Shown here: positions 53,541 to 62,327 of the stretch, in pieces
How positions within the stretch are numbered: the stretch's first letter is position 1
Layout of the letters: the number at the start of each line of letters is the position of its first letter
Assembly: GCF_014651895.1 (NCBI RefSeq)
Contig: NZ_BMXT01000002.1
Coordinates: 248,001 to 312,000 of the forward strand
Source of the DNA: Rhodanobacter panaciterrae
Lineage (GTDB): Bacteria > Pseudomonadota > Gammaproteobacteria > Xanthomonadales > Rhodanobacteraceae
DNA length: 64,000 nt
Direction of reading: 5' to 3'
Notes under the pieces: model-generated
What the model was told of the DNA's origin: nothing
The model's input: the letters and a program-made list of their open reading frames with translations, nothing else
Databases searched by the model: none
Position numbers and translations under genes: made by a program

Positions 53541-54317
53541 TCACATCAGAAAGGCAGTAAGCACAAAGTCCAGCGCCAGGATGGCGATCGACGAGGCGAC
53601 CACGGTGCGGGTGGTGGCATACGCCACGCCCTCGCTGGTCGGCGGCGTGGTGAAGCCCTGGAATACCGCGATCAGCGATACCACCGCGCCAAACACCAGG
53701 CTCTTGAACAGCACGCCGTTGACGATGTCGGTATGCACGACCACCACCGAGGTCATGTTCGACCAGAACGTACCGTTGTCGATGCCGAGCCAAGTCACGC
53801 CGACCAGGTGACCTCCGAAGATCGCCATCGCGCAGAACACGCAGCACAGCAATGGCATCGCAATCAGTCCGGCCAGGAAACGCGGCGTGGCGACGTAGGC
53901 GATCGGGTCGACCGCCATCATCTCCATCGCGTCGATCTGGTCGGTAGCGCGCATCAGGCCGATTTCGGCGGTGATCGAGGTGCCGGCGCGGCCGGCGAAC
54001 AGCAGCGCGGTCACCACCGGGCCCAGTTCGCGATACACCGCCAGCGCCACGACCATGCCGCTGGCCGAGGTGCTGCCGAAAATCGACAGCACGTTGTACA
54101 GCTGAAGCATCAGCACCATGCCGATGAACAGGCCACAGACCATGATGATGGCCAGGCTCATCGCGCCGACGAACCACAGCTGACGGATCGTCTCGCGGAC
54201 GTAGCGGAAGCTGCGCGGAATCGCCGCCAGCAAGGTGAGCAGAAACAGGCCGCAGTTGCCGATCTGCGTCAACGACTGGATCACCACGTTATTGCTATGT
54301 GGTGCGCGCACGTTCAT
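53541..54317 (-). CDS. mlaE: ABC transporter permease MlaE
   Basis: A 258-residue inner-membrane permease of the phospholipid transporter. Its hydrophobic segments and the conserved RELGPVVTALLFAGRAGTSI and AEIGLMRATDQIDAMEMMAV stretches match the MlaE family. Its ATG overlaps the mlaF stop by four bases. Confidence 0.95.
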   Translation of the reverse strand: MNVRAPHSNNVVIQSLTQIGNCGLFLLTLLAAIPRSFRYVRETIRQLWFVGAMSLAIIMVCGLFIGMVLMLQLYNVLSIFGSTSASGMVVALAVYRELGPVVTALLFAGRAGTSITAEIGLMRATDQIDAMEMMAVDPIAYVATPRFLAGLIAMPLLCCVFCAMAIFGGHLVGVTWLGIDNGTFWSNMTSVVVVHTDIVNGVLFKSLVFGAVVSLIAVFQGFTTPPTSEGVAYATTRTVVASSIAILALDFVLTAFLM

Positions 54318-55150
54318 TTCGCTGCTCCAGTAAGGCCCAATGCCTGCGCCAGATCACCGGCCGGATACTGGAACGGCACCGGGCCGTCCGCTTCACCGCC
54401 GAAGAACTGCCGCGTCCACGGCGAACCATCATTCGCGATGGTCTTCGGATCGCCCTGCGCGACCACCTTGCCGTTCGCGATCAGGAATACATGATCGGCG
54501 ACCTGCTTGACCGCCTCCAGCTCGTGCGCGACCAGCACACTGGTGATGCCGAGCGTCTGGTTGAGCGTGCGGATCAGTTTCAGCACCTGGTTCAGCGCCA
54601 CCGGATCGAGTCCCACGAACGGCTCGTCGTACAGGATCAGCATCGGGTCGAACACAATCGCCCGCGCCAGCGCCACGCGTCGCGCCATGCCACCGGACAG
54701 CTCGTTCGGCATCAGCCGCGCCGCGCCACGCAAACCCACCGCCTGCAACTTCAGCAGTACCAGGTTGCGGATCAGCACTTCCGGCAGCTGCGTATGCTGA
54801 CGCAACGGGAACGCCACGTTTTCGAACACGTCGAAATCGGTCAACAGGGCCGAATTCTGGAACAGGTAACCGACACCTTCGCGCATCTTGTACAGCTGTT
54901 CGCGCGACATGCCCGCCACGTTCTCGCCGTTGACGCGGATCTCGCCCGCATCGGCGCGCATCTGACCGGTGATGTGCTTGAGCAGGGTGGTCTTGCCGGT
55001 GCCGCTGGGCCCCATGATCGCAGTGACCTTGCCGCGCGGAATGTCCAGATCCAGCGCGTCGAAGATGGTCTTGCCGTTGAGTACCGTGGTCAGGCCACGG
55101 ATCCGCACCAAGGTGCTGTCATCGGACGACGGGCTAGCAGGTTGCGTCAT
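54314..55150 (-). CDS. mlaF: ABC transporter ATP-binding protein MlaF
   Basis: A 278-residue ATPase that drives the MlaFEDB phospholipid transporter. Walker A GPSGTGKT (47-54), Q-loop FQNSALLTD (97-105), signature LSGGMARR (151-158), Walker B LILYDEPFVGLDP (171-183) and switch VLVAHE are present. ATG 55150 is the chosen start. First gene of mlaFEDCB; gmk lies 66 bases upstream on the same strand, separated by a hairpin. Confidence 0.94.
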   Translation of the reverse strand: MTQPASPSSDDSTLVRIRGLTTVLNGKTIFDALDLDIPRGKVTAIMGPSGTGKTTLLKHITGQMRADAGEIRVNGENVAGMSREQLYKMREGVGYLFQNSALLTDFDVFENVAFPLRQHTQLPEVLIRNLVLLKLQAVGLRGAARLMPNELSGGMARRVALARAIVFDPMLILYDEPFVGLDPVALNQVLKLIRTLNQTLGITSVLVAHELEAVKQVADHVFLIANGKVVAQGDPKTIANDGSPWTRQFFGGEADGPVPFQYPAGDLAQALGLTGAAK

Positions 55151-55183
55151 GGAGACTTCGGCCACAAAGGAGAACAAGGTAAT

Positions 55184-55217
55184 GGAACCCGCGTCGCAAC
55201 GCCATGCAGCGGGTTCC
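55184..55217 (-). terminator. Hairpin between gmk and mlaF
   Basis: A perfect 9-bp stem (GGAACCCGC and complement) with a 16-base loop overlaps the gmk stop codon. The T tract is weak (ATTACCTT), so it may be only a partial terminator or attenuator. Confidence 0.4.
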
Positions 55218-55840
55218 TACGGCGCCAGCAATTCGCCGATCAGCGATTCATGCCGCTGCCACTGCAGGGCACTGCGCAGGCGCACTGCCCGCACGATCGC
55301 CTGCAGGTCGGCCAGCGCATCCTCGAACGCATCGTTGACCAGGATGTAGTCGAATTCATGCGCATGGGCAATCTCGCCGCGTGAATTGCGCAGGCGGCGT
55401 TCGATCACCTCGACCGTGTCCGAACCGCGGCCGCGCAGGCGCCGCTCAAGCTCCGCCCGCGATGGCGGCAGGATGAACACGCTGACGCAATCCGGTTTGC
55501 TGCGACGGATCTGCTCGGCGCCCTGCCAGTCGATCTCCAGCAGCACGTCGCGCCCCTGCCCCAGCAGTTCCTGCACCGATGTGCGCGAGGTACCGTACAG
55601 GTTGCCGTGCACTTCGGCGTGTTCGAGAAAGATGCCTTCGGCGATCTCGCGCTCGAACTCGCCACGCTCGACGAAGTAATAATGCCGCCCGTACAGCTCG
55701 CCGGTGCGCGGCGGCCGCGTGGTGTGCGACACCGACAGCGAGATCGCCGGCTCGCGCTCAAGCAGCGCGTTGACCAGGGTGGATTTGCCGGCACCCGACG
55801 GCGCGGCGACCACGAACAGGGTGCCCGCTTCAATACTCAT
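55217..55840 (-). CDS. gmk: Guanylate kinase
   Basis: A 207-residue enzyme that phosphorylates GMP to GDP. It has the P-loop APSGAGKST, SVSHTTRPPRTGELYGRHYY for GMP binding, and VFILPPSRAELERRLRGRG. ATG 55840 gives the normal length; GTG at 55855 is possible. No strong ribosome-binding site precedes either. A C-rich palindrome separates it from yicC. Confidence 0.96.
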   Translation of the reverse strand: MSIEAGTLFVVAAPSGAGKSTLVNALLEREPAISLSVSHTTRPPRTGELYGRHYYFVERGEFEREIAEGIFLEHAEVHGNLYGTSRTSVQELLGQGRDVLLEIDWQGAEQIRRSKPDCVSVFILPPSRAELERRLRGRGSDTVEVIERRLRNSRGEIAHAHEFDYILVNDAFEDALADLQAIVRAVRLRSALQWQRHESLIGELLAP

Positions 55841-55861
55841 AAAGATGCGCAGCACGTTTGC

Positions 55862-55905
55862 ACCCTCTCCCCACCGGGGAGAGGGCTGGAGAGAGGGGCC
55901 ACGGC
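55862..55905. repeat. Short G/C-rich palindromic repeat
   Basis: CCCTCTCCCCACCGGGGAGAGGG plus a second purine-rich arm (GGAGAGAGGGG). It resembles, but is not the same as, the C-rich repeats at 6.4-20.4 kb. It lies between yicC and gmk, where it would form a hairpin in the message. Confidence 0.6.
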
Positions 55906-55936
55906 TTGCGCGGAATCAACGTGGGCGCGCGCATCT

Positions 55937-56797
55937 TCATTCGATGTTCTGCACCTGTTCGCGCATCTGCTCGATCAGCACCTTCAGCTCGACCGCGGCA
56001 TTGGTGCTGCGCGCATCGACCGACTTGGAGCCCAGGGTGTTCGCCTCGCGGTTGAATTCCTGCATCAGGAAATCCAGCCGCCGACCGACCGGCTCCTTCA
56101 GTCCAAGCACCCGCCGCGTTTCGCCGATGTGCGTGGCAAGACGATCCAGTTCCTCGTCGACATCGGTGCGGGTGATCTGCAGCACCAACTCCTGCTCCAG
56201 CCGACCCGGCTCCACCGGTTGCTTGAGATCGGCCAGCCGTGTTTCCAGCCGGGTGCGCAAGGCGACACGGATTTCCGGCATCCAGCCACGCACGTCGGCA
56301 ACCACGCGCTCGATGCCATCCAGCTTGTCGCGCAGGATCTCACCCAGCTTCTCGCCTTCGCGTTCGCGGGTGGCGGTCAGCGCGTCGAGCGCGCGGTCGA
56401 GTACATCGAACAAGGCAGTCTGTTGCGCTTCCGGATCCATCTCGGCCTGCTGCATCACGCCCGGGAAGCGCAGCAACTCGGTGAATTGCACCTGCATGCC
56501 GGGAAACCGCGCGAGCATGTCCAGATTCAGTTCCGACAACCGGGCTAGCAGCGCGCTGTTGATCTGCAGCGACTCGCTGCGCGCATCGCCCGCGCGACGT
56601 ACGGTAATGTCGAGCTTTCCACGCGACAGCTTCGCCGCGATCCGCTCGCGCAACTGCGATTCGAAGCTGCGCAGATCCTCCGGCAGGCGCGGGCTCAGCT
56701 CCAGGTAACGGTGGTTGACCGTGCGCAGCTCGCAGCTGAGCGTGCCGGCGGGACCGGTGGTTTCGGCACTGGCGTAAGCCGTCATGCTGCGGATCAT
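55937..56797 (-). CDS. yicC: YicC-family endoribonuclease
   Basis: A 286-residue protein of the YicC/YloC family, whose E. coli member cleaves certain small RNAs. The N-terminal [23 protein letters not shown] and C-terminal [20 protein letters not shown] motifs are typical. ATG 56797 gives the family start; the frame is open further upstream through the antisense of rph but is not coding there. Divergent from rph, 93 bases apart. Confidence 0.93.
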   Translation of the reverse strand: MIRSMTAYASAETTGPAGTLSCELRTVNHRYLELSPRLPEDLRSFESQLRERIAAKLSRGKLDITVRRAGDARSESLQINSALLARLSELNLDMLARFPGMQVQFTELLRFPGVMQQAEMDPEAQQTALFDVLDRALDALTATREREGEKLGEILRDKLDGIERVVADVRGWMPEIRVALRTRLETRLADLKQPVEPGRLEQELVLQITRTDVDEELDRLATHIGETRRVLGLKEPVGRRLDFLMQEFNREANTLGSKSVDARSTNAAVELKVLIEQMREQVQNIE

Positions 56798-56890
56798 CTG
56801 GGCGCCGTCCGGACGTGGGGAAAGGACGCAATGGTAAACTCTCCCGTCCCGCCTTGCCCAATCCGGCCAAGCGACGCCAGGAACCACCCC

Positions 56891-57622
56891 ATGAATCCCG
56901 TCTCCCGCCCCAGTGGCCGCGACAGCGACCAGCTGCGTACCGTCAGCATCGAACGTCACTACACCCGCCACGCCGAAGGTTCGGTGCTGGTGAGCTTCGG
57001 CGACACCCGCGTGCTGTGCACCGCCAGCATCGAGGATCGCGCGCCAGCCTGGCTGCGCGGCAAGGGCGAAGGTTGGGTCACCGCCGAGTACGGCATGCTG
57101 CCGCGCGCCACCAATACCCGCATGCAGCGCGAAGCCGCGCGTGGCGGCCAGGGTGGCCGCACCATGGAAATCCAGCGCCTGATCGGTCGATCCCTGCGCG
57201 CCTGCGTCAACCGCCAGGCACTGGGCGAACGCGTGATCACGCTCGATTGCGACGTGCTGCAGGCCGATGGCGGCACCCGCACCGCCGCGATCACCGGCGC
57301 CTACGTGGCCCTGGTCGATGCGGTGAATCTGCTGATGAAGCGCGAAAACCTCAAGCGCAACCCGATCATCGGCGCAGTCGCCGCGGTATCGGTCGGCATC
57401 TATCAGGGCATGCCGGTACTCGATCTGGATTACGTCGAAGACTCCGGCTGCGACACCGACATGAACGTGGTCATGAACGATGGCGGTGGCTTCATCGAGG
57501 TGCAGGGCACCGCCGAAGGCCATGCGTTCCGCCGCGACGAGATGGACGCCCTGCTGGCACTGGCCGAGAAAGGCATCGGCGAACTGGTCGTCGCACAGCG
57601 CGCGGCACTCGCGCAGGGCTGA
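56891..57622 (+). CDS. rph: Ribonuclease PH
   Basis: A 243-residue phosphorolytic 3'-to-5' exoribonuclease that trims tRNA ends. [53 protein letters not shown] and VDFCDSG-equivalent [14 protein letters not shown] are conserved. The phosphate-binding region [17 protein letters not shown] is intact. ATG 56891 starts the family alignment. rdgB follows after five bases. Confidence 0.96.
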   Translation: MNPVSRPSGRDSDQLRTVSIERHYTRHAEGSVLVSFGDTRVLCTASIEDRAPAWLRGKGEGWVTAEYGMLPRATNTRMQREAARGGQGGRTMEIQRLIGRSLRACVNRQALGERVITLDCDVLQADGGTRTAAITGAYVALVDAVNLLMKRENLKRNPIIGAVAAVSVGIYQGMPVLDLDYVEDSGCDTDMNVVMNDGGGFIEVQGTAEGHAFRRDEMDALLALAEKGIGELVVAQRAALAQG

Positions 57623-57627
57623 GCAAG

Positions 57628-58227
57628 ATGTCGCGCATCGTGCTGGCCAGCAGCAACCCAGGCAAGCTCAAGGAATTCGGCGCACTGCTTGCCGACAGTG
57701 GCCTCGAAGTCATTCCCCAGGCCAACCTTGGCATCGAAGATGCCGAGGAGACCGGCCTGACCTTCGTCGAGAACGCCTTGCTCAAGGCACGCCACGCCGC
57801 ACAGGCCAGCGGTCTGCCGGCGCTGGCGGATGATTCGGGCCTGTGCGTGGAGCATCTGCACGGCGCGCCGGGACTTTATTCGGCGCGCTACAGCGGTGGC
57901 CATGGCGATGCTGCCGCGAACAACGCCAAGCTACTGCGTGAACTCGATGGCGTGCCGGCGGCGCAGCGTGGCGCATTCTTCATCTGCGTGCTGGTGTTGC
58001 TGCAGCACGCCAACGATCCGGCTCCGTTGATCGCCGAGGCGCGCTGGCACGGACAAATCCTCACCGAAGGCCGTGGCAGCGGCGGCTTCGGCTACAACCC
58101 GGTGTTCCTGCCTGATGGGTATGAGCAGAGCGTCGCCGAGATGGACGACGCTCTGAAGAACCGACTCAGCCATCGTGGTCAGGCGCTTGCGCTGCTGCAC
58201 GGCCGGCTGCGCGAACTGCACGCATGA
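57628..58227 (+). CDS. rdgB: Non-canonical purine NTP pyrophosphatase RdgB
   Basis: A 199-residue house-cleaning enzyme that hydrolyses dITP, XTP and similar nucleotides. Substrate-binding motifs are SSNPGKLKEF, ALADDSGLCVE with the catalytic Asp, SARYSGG, and GSGGFGYNPVFLPDG. Co-transcribed with rph upstream and hemW downstream, whose start overlaps its stop by four bases. Confidence 0.96.
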   Translation: MSRIVLASSNPGKLKEFGALLADSGLEVIPQANLGIEDAEETGLTFVENALLKARHAAQASGLPALADDSGLCVEHLHGAPGLYSARYSGGHGDAAANNAKLLRELDGVPAAQRGAFFICVLVLLQHANDPAPLIAEARWHGQILTEGRGSGGFGYNPVFLPDGYEQSVAEMDDALKNRLSHRGQALALLHGRLRELHA

Positions 58228-59390
58228 GCCTCATCGCACCACCGCTGGCGCTGTACATCCACATGCCATGGTGCGTGAAGAAATGCCCGTACTGCGATTT
58301 CAACTCACACGGCTTGCGCAGCGAACCGCCGCCCTACGCCGATTACATCGACCATCTGCTCGCTGACCTGGATGCCGATCGCGTCGACTTTGGTGCGGCA
58401 CTCGAAGGCCGGCCCGTCATCAGCATCTTTTTCGGCGGCGGCACGCCCAGCCTGTTCGCGCCGGAGCTGATCGAGCGGCTGCTCGATGGCGTGCGCGAAC
58501 GTCTGCCGCTGGCCAGCGATGCCGAGATCACGCTGGAGACCAATCCGGGCACGGTCGAGCACGGCCGTTTCGATGGCTATCTGGCGGCGGGCGTCAACCG
58601 CATCTCGTTCGGCGTGCAGAGCTTCGACGACGACAAATTGAAGCGTCTCGGTCGCATCCATTCGGCGAATGAAGCCGAGGCCGCGGTGAAGTCGGCGCAG
58701 GATGCCGGCTACACCAACATCAACCTCGACCTGATGTACGCGCTGCCGCAGCAGACGCTGGACGGCGCGCTGGCCGACGTGGATCGTGCGGTCGCGCTCC
58801 AGCCCACGCACATCTCGCACTACCAGCTGACGCTGGAGCCGAACACCGCGTTCGCCGCCAACCCGCCGCCGCTGCCGGATGACGATCACGCTTGGGCGAT
58901 GCAGGAAGCCTGCGAGGCCCGTCTCGCTGCCGCCGGCTATGGTCAGTACGAGATCTCCGCGTACGCGCAGCCCGACCGGCGTTGCGTACACAATCTCAAC
59001 TACTGGCAGTTCGGCGATTACCTCGGCATCGGTGCGGGCGCACACGGCAAGCTCAGCGACACCGCCAGCAATCAGGTCCATCGGCGCTGGAAAACCCGCC
59101 ACCCGCGCGCCTACCTGGAAGCTGCCGGCGGCACCGCACGCATCGGTGGCGACAGCGTGGTCAGCGCCGCCGAACTGCCGTTTGAGTACATGCTGAACGC
59201 ACTGCGCCTGATCGACGGCGTACCGCTGGCTGCTTTCGCCGAACGTACCGGCCTGCCGCCCGAGCGCATCGCCGCCGGACTGGCCGCCGCCCACCAGCGC
59301 GGTTGGCTGCACGACGATCCGCAGCGGCTGCATACCACCCCGCTGGGCCAGCGCTTTCTCAACGACGTGATCGCCAGTTTTCTCGACTGA
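58224..59390 (+). CDS. hemW: Radical SAM heme chaperone HemW
   Basis: A 388-residue radical SAM protein that binds heme and delivers it to respiratory enzymes. The cluster motif is C17-x3-C21-x2-C24-x-F, the HemW form that lacks the fourth cysteine of true coproporphyrinogen oxidase HemN. FFGGGTPSLF, ETNPGTVEHGRF and GVQSFDDDKLKRLGR are typical, and a C-terminal winged-helix-like part ends FLNDVIASFLD. Last of the rph-rdgB-hemW run. Confidence 0.94.
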   Translation: MSLIAPPLALYIHMPWCVKKCPYCDFNSHGLRSEPPPYADYIDHLLADLDADRVDFGAALEGRPVISIFFGGGTPSLFAPELIERLLDGVRERLPLASDAEITLETNPGTVEHGRFDGYLAAGVNRISFGVQSFDDDKLKRLGRIHSANEAEAAVKSAQDAGYTNINLDLMYALPQQTLDGALADVDRAVALQPTHISHYQLTLEPNTAFAANPPPLPDDDHAWAMQEACEARLAAAGYGQYEISAYAQPDRRCVHNLNYWQFGDYLGIGAGAHGKLSDTASNQVHRRWKTRHPRAYLEAAGGTARIGGDSVVSAAELPFEYMLNALRLIDGVPLAAFAERTGLPPERIAAGLAAAHQRGWLHDDPQRLHTTPLGQRFLNDVIASFLD

Positions 59391-59468
59391 AGCGATCTCG
59401 GCCAGCGATGGCATAGCCGCGGCAACCGGCATAGACTGAAGACTCCGGGGGAAAACACAGGTTCTTGC

Positions 59469-61808
59469 ATGGATGTCGGACAGGATCGACGCCGCTCGCT
59501 CGCGTCGCACCAAGGCACCCGCCTCAACAGCGGGCGCTGGCCCGCGCGCGCGCAGCGACTGCTGGAAGCCAGCTACGCGCTCTCCGTGGGAGGGCTGCAC
59601 GAACCGCTGCGACGTTGCCTGAGCGAGTTCGAACAGCAGCTTTTTGCACTGGCCGAACGGGCGCAACTGCCCAGCGTGCAGCAGGACTACTTCGCCAGCC
59701 GGCAACGCGTACTGCAGGATCGGGTCACGTTCGAACAGCGCTTCATGGAGTTGCTAGGCAGCACGTTCGATGAGCTCGACAGCGCCGCCAACCAGGCCGG
59801 CGACACGGCGACCGAGGCAACGCCATGGCAGTCTCTGGAACTGCTCGATATGGTCCAGCAGGATCTGTCCATGGCGCTGGAACAACTGGGCGCTCGTGGC
59901 GAAGTACGCCACAGCAGCGTGCTGTACGAGCTGAGCTACCGGATGGGCGTGCTGATCGGCGCGCCACCACTGGAAGGCACGGCGCTGCCGCTGGGGCCGC
60001 ACGCCTTGGCGCAGATGTGCCAACAGGCCAGTGTCGAACTCAAGCTGCCGCTGGCGCACCAGTTGCTGTTGTTGCAGCACTTCGATCAGTGGGTGCTGCA
60101 GTCGCTGGCACCGCTATACGACATCGTCAATGCCGAACTGCAGGCCGATGGCATCCTGCCGCAACTGCGCAGCATTCCGATTCCGCGCCATATCAGCAAG
60201 CGGCCGCGTACAAGCACCGATGAAGCCGCGGCATCCACCGAACCTGCCCCTGCTGCCGCCACCGGCAACCCGGGCGCGGCTCAGGTTGGTGGCACCGGCA
60301 GTGGCTCGGGTGGTGGCTCCATCGAGGTACTGGAATCGCTGCGCAATCTGCTGGCGCAGCAGCGTGCCAATCAGGGCGGCGCCTACGGCCAGTTGTCCGG
60401 CCGCGCCGCCAGCGAGGACGAGTTGCAGACCGCGCTCGGCGCGTTGCAGCAGCATCTGGCCCAGGTCACCGATCACGCCACCCGCGAACTGCGCAGCGCT
60501 GCACGGCTGCGCGAGGAATTGCTGGCCCAGCTCAACGTCGGCAAGCCCAGCGACGCTCCGCGTACCCAGCTCAGCGGCGAACAGGGCGACAAGGTGGAAT
60601 TGGTGGCGCGGCTGTTCGAACAGCTCGGCCAGCAACTGCAACATGGCGGCAATGCCAAGACCCTGCTGAGCGACCTGCAGCTGCCGGTGCTGCGCATGGC
60701 GGTCGCCGACCGTACCTTTTTCGAAAAGCGCGAGCATCCGGCGCGCCGGCTGCTGGATACGGTCACCGCCACCGCCAACGACTGGCTCGACGGCAGCGAC
60801 GACGAGAGCAACCGGCCACTGGCGACCAAGCTCGAGCAACTGGTCAGCCGTGCCAATCAGGAGCCGCCCAGCGCCGGTCTGTACACCACGCTGCTGGCCG
60901 ATATCGAACATCACCTGGCCCTGCTCACACGCAAGGCGCAGGCGGCCGAACGCCGCCACGTGGAAGCGGCACAGGGACGCGAGCGGCTGGATCAGGCGCG
61001 CCAGCGCGCCAGCGAGCTGATGGCCGAACGCTTTGCGCAATCGCCGCCACGCGGTCTGCTGCGCGCACTGCTGGATCGGGCCTGGTCAGACGTGCTGGCG
61101 TTGACCCTGCTTCGTCATGGTGAGAACAGCGACGCGTTCGGCGCACAGCTGGCAATCACCGATCAGCTGCTCGGCCGCCTCCCCGCCGGCGACCGCGCGA
61201 AGTTGCAGGAAAACGTGGAGAACGGCCTGCAGCAAATCGGCATGCACGCCGAGGAAGCGGAACAGGTGGCGCAGCGGCTGCTGGGAGCGGGCAAACCCGA
61301 CCCGGCGGTGGAACTGCCCAGCGCCACCGATCTCGCCATGCGCCTGAAACAGCATCAGCGCCTGGGCGAACATCAGACTACCCAGCCTGAGCCGGCAACC
61401 AGCCATCCCGCACAGGCTTCTGCCCAACCTGCGCAGACTCCCGCACGTGCCCTGCCGCAGCCGCCTGAACCCAGCCCGCGTGAGCGGCGCATCGAGCAGC
61501 ATCTACGCGAGCTGCCGTTCGGCAGCTGGTTCGAATTCATCGACCCGGCCAGCGGGCAGATCACGCGGCGCAAGCTGGCCTGGTACTCGCCGATGTCCGG
61601 GCGCTGCCTGCTGGTCAGCCGACGCGGCCAGCGCGGCGAGGAAGTGAGTTTGAGCCAGCTGGCCCACGAAGTGGCCAGTGGCCGCGTTTCCGAGGTGGTG
61701 GACCAGCGTGAGAGCATGCTCGATCGCGCCTGGCGCAGCCTCACCGGCAGCCTGCGTCAGCCGGCCGCTGCCAAACGTTCCACTTCACCGGGATCCGATC
61801 ACCGATGA
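59469..61808 (+). CDS. DUF1631-family protein
   Basis: A 779-residue cytoplasmic protein of the DUF1631 family, largely helical and rich in Ala, Gln, Leu and Arg. A Gly/Ser/Thr linker (about residues 257-285) and an Ala/Pro/Gln-rich stretch (about 635-675) separate its parts. The C-terminal block (about 675-765), with LPFGSWFEFIDPASGQITRR and LAWYSPMSGRCLLVSRRGQR, has the look of a small beta-barrel like that preceding PilZ domains. Function is not established. Its stop overlaps the start of a PilZ gene by four bases, suggesting that the two proteins act together. No membrane segment is seen. Confidence 0.85.
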   Translation: MDVGQDRRRSLASHQGTRLNSGRWPARAQRLLEASYALSVGGLHEPLRRCLSEFEQQLFALAERAQLPSVQQDYFASRQRVLQDRVTFEQRFMELLGSTFDELDSAANQAGDTATEATPWQSLELLDMVQQDLSMALEQLGARGEVRHSSVLYELSYRMGVLIGAPPLEGTALPLGPHALAQMCQQASVELKLPLAHQLLLLQHFDQWVLQSLAPLYDIVNAELQADGILPQLRSIPIPRHISKRPRTSTDEAAASTEPAPAAATGNPGAAQVGGTGSGSGGGSIEVLESLRNLLAQQRANQGGAYGQLSGRAASEDELQTALGALQQHLAQVTDHATRELRSAARLREELLAQLNVGKPSDAPRTQLSGEQGDKVELVARLFEQLGQQLQHGGNAKTLLSDLQLPVLRMAVADRTFFEKREHPARRLLDTVTATANDWLDGSDDESNRPLATKLEQLVSRANQEPPSAGLYTTLLADIEHHLALLTRKAQAAERRHVEAAQGRERLDQARQRASELMAERFAQSPPRGLLRALLDRAWSDVLALTLLRHGENSDAFGAQLAITDQLLGRLPAGDRAKLQENVENGLQQIGMHAEEAEQVAQRLLGAGKPDPAVELPSATDLAMRLKQHQRLGEHQTTQPEPATSHPAQASAQPAQTPARALPQPPEPSPRERRIEQHLRELPFGSWFEFIDPASGQITRRKLAWYSPMSGRCLLVSRRGQRGEEVSLSQLAHEVASGRVSEVVDQRESMLDRAWRSLTGSLRQPAAAKRSTSPGSDHR

Positions 61809-62152
61809 GCTCCAGCAACCAGCGTCGCGCCGAACGCAAGCGCACCTCCGTCAATGCCATCGTGACCGACGTCATCAGCGGTCTGCCGATCGGCCACCTG
61901 GGCAATATTTCCAGTACCGGCATGCTGTTGATCAGCGCGCAGGCACCACGCAGCGACGCGCTCTATCAGGTAAGCGTGACCCTGCCGGGTTCGGGCCGGA
62001 TGCTGACCCAGTCGCAGCCGATCGAGGCCGGCATCAAGGAACAATGGCACGAACCCGCTGCCAGTTCCGGACAGATCTGGGCAGGCTACCGGATCGTGGC
62101 GATCACCGATGCCGATGCCGCCCGGCTCGACAACTGGCTGGCGCAAGCCTGA
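61805..62152 (+). CDS. PilZ-domain protein
   Basis: A 115-residue stand-alone PilZ domain, predicted to bind cyclic di-GMP. The first motif is NQRRAERKRTSVNA, with arginines in the R-x3-R arrangement, and the second is LGNISSTGMLLIS, matching [D/N]-x-S-x2-G. Both c-di-GMP contact motifs are thus intact. It is coupled to the DUF1631 gene by an ATGA overlap. Confidence 0.88.
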   Translation: MSSSNQRRAERKRTSVNAIVTDVISGLPIGHLGNISSTGMLLISAQAPRSDALYQVSVTLPGSGRMLTQSQPIEAGIKEQWHEPAASSGQIWAGYRIVAITDADAARLDNWLAQA

Positions 62153-62327
62153 GCTTCGCTGGCAGTCGCCGCGCCCGCGCGGCATCATGGGCACCTGCTT
62201 TACCCCTTCCCCACCCAGCACGGGCTGTTCCGGCCCTGCGCGCAAGCGGCCCGCAACAGGGTCGCCCGTTGTCACGACGCGTGCAGACGATCCGGCAGCA
62301 GAACAGCCCGCCGTCGCAGGAGTCGCC

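Noticed and set aside
56798-57523. N-terminal extension of yicC through the rph region
   Set aside because: The extension is antisense to rph, and YicC homologues start at the MIRSMT sequence encoded at 56797.
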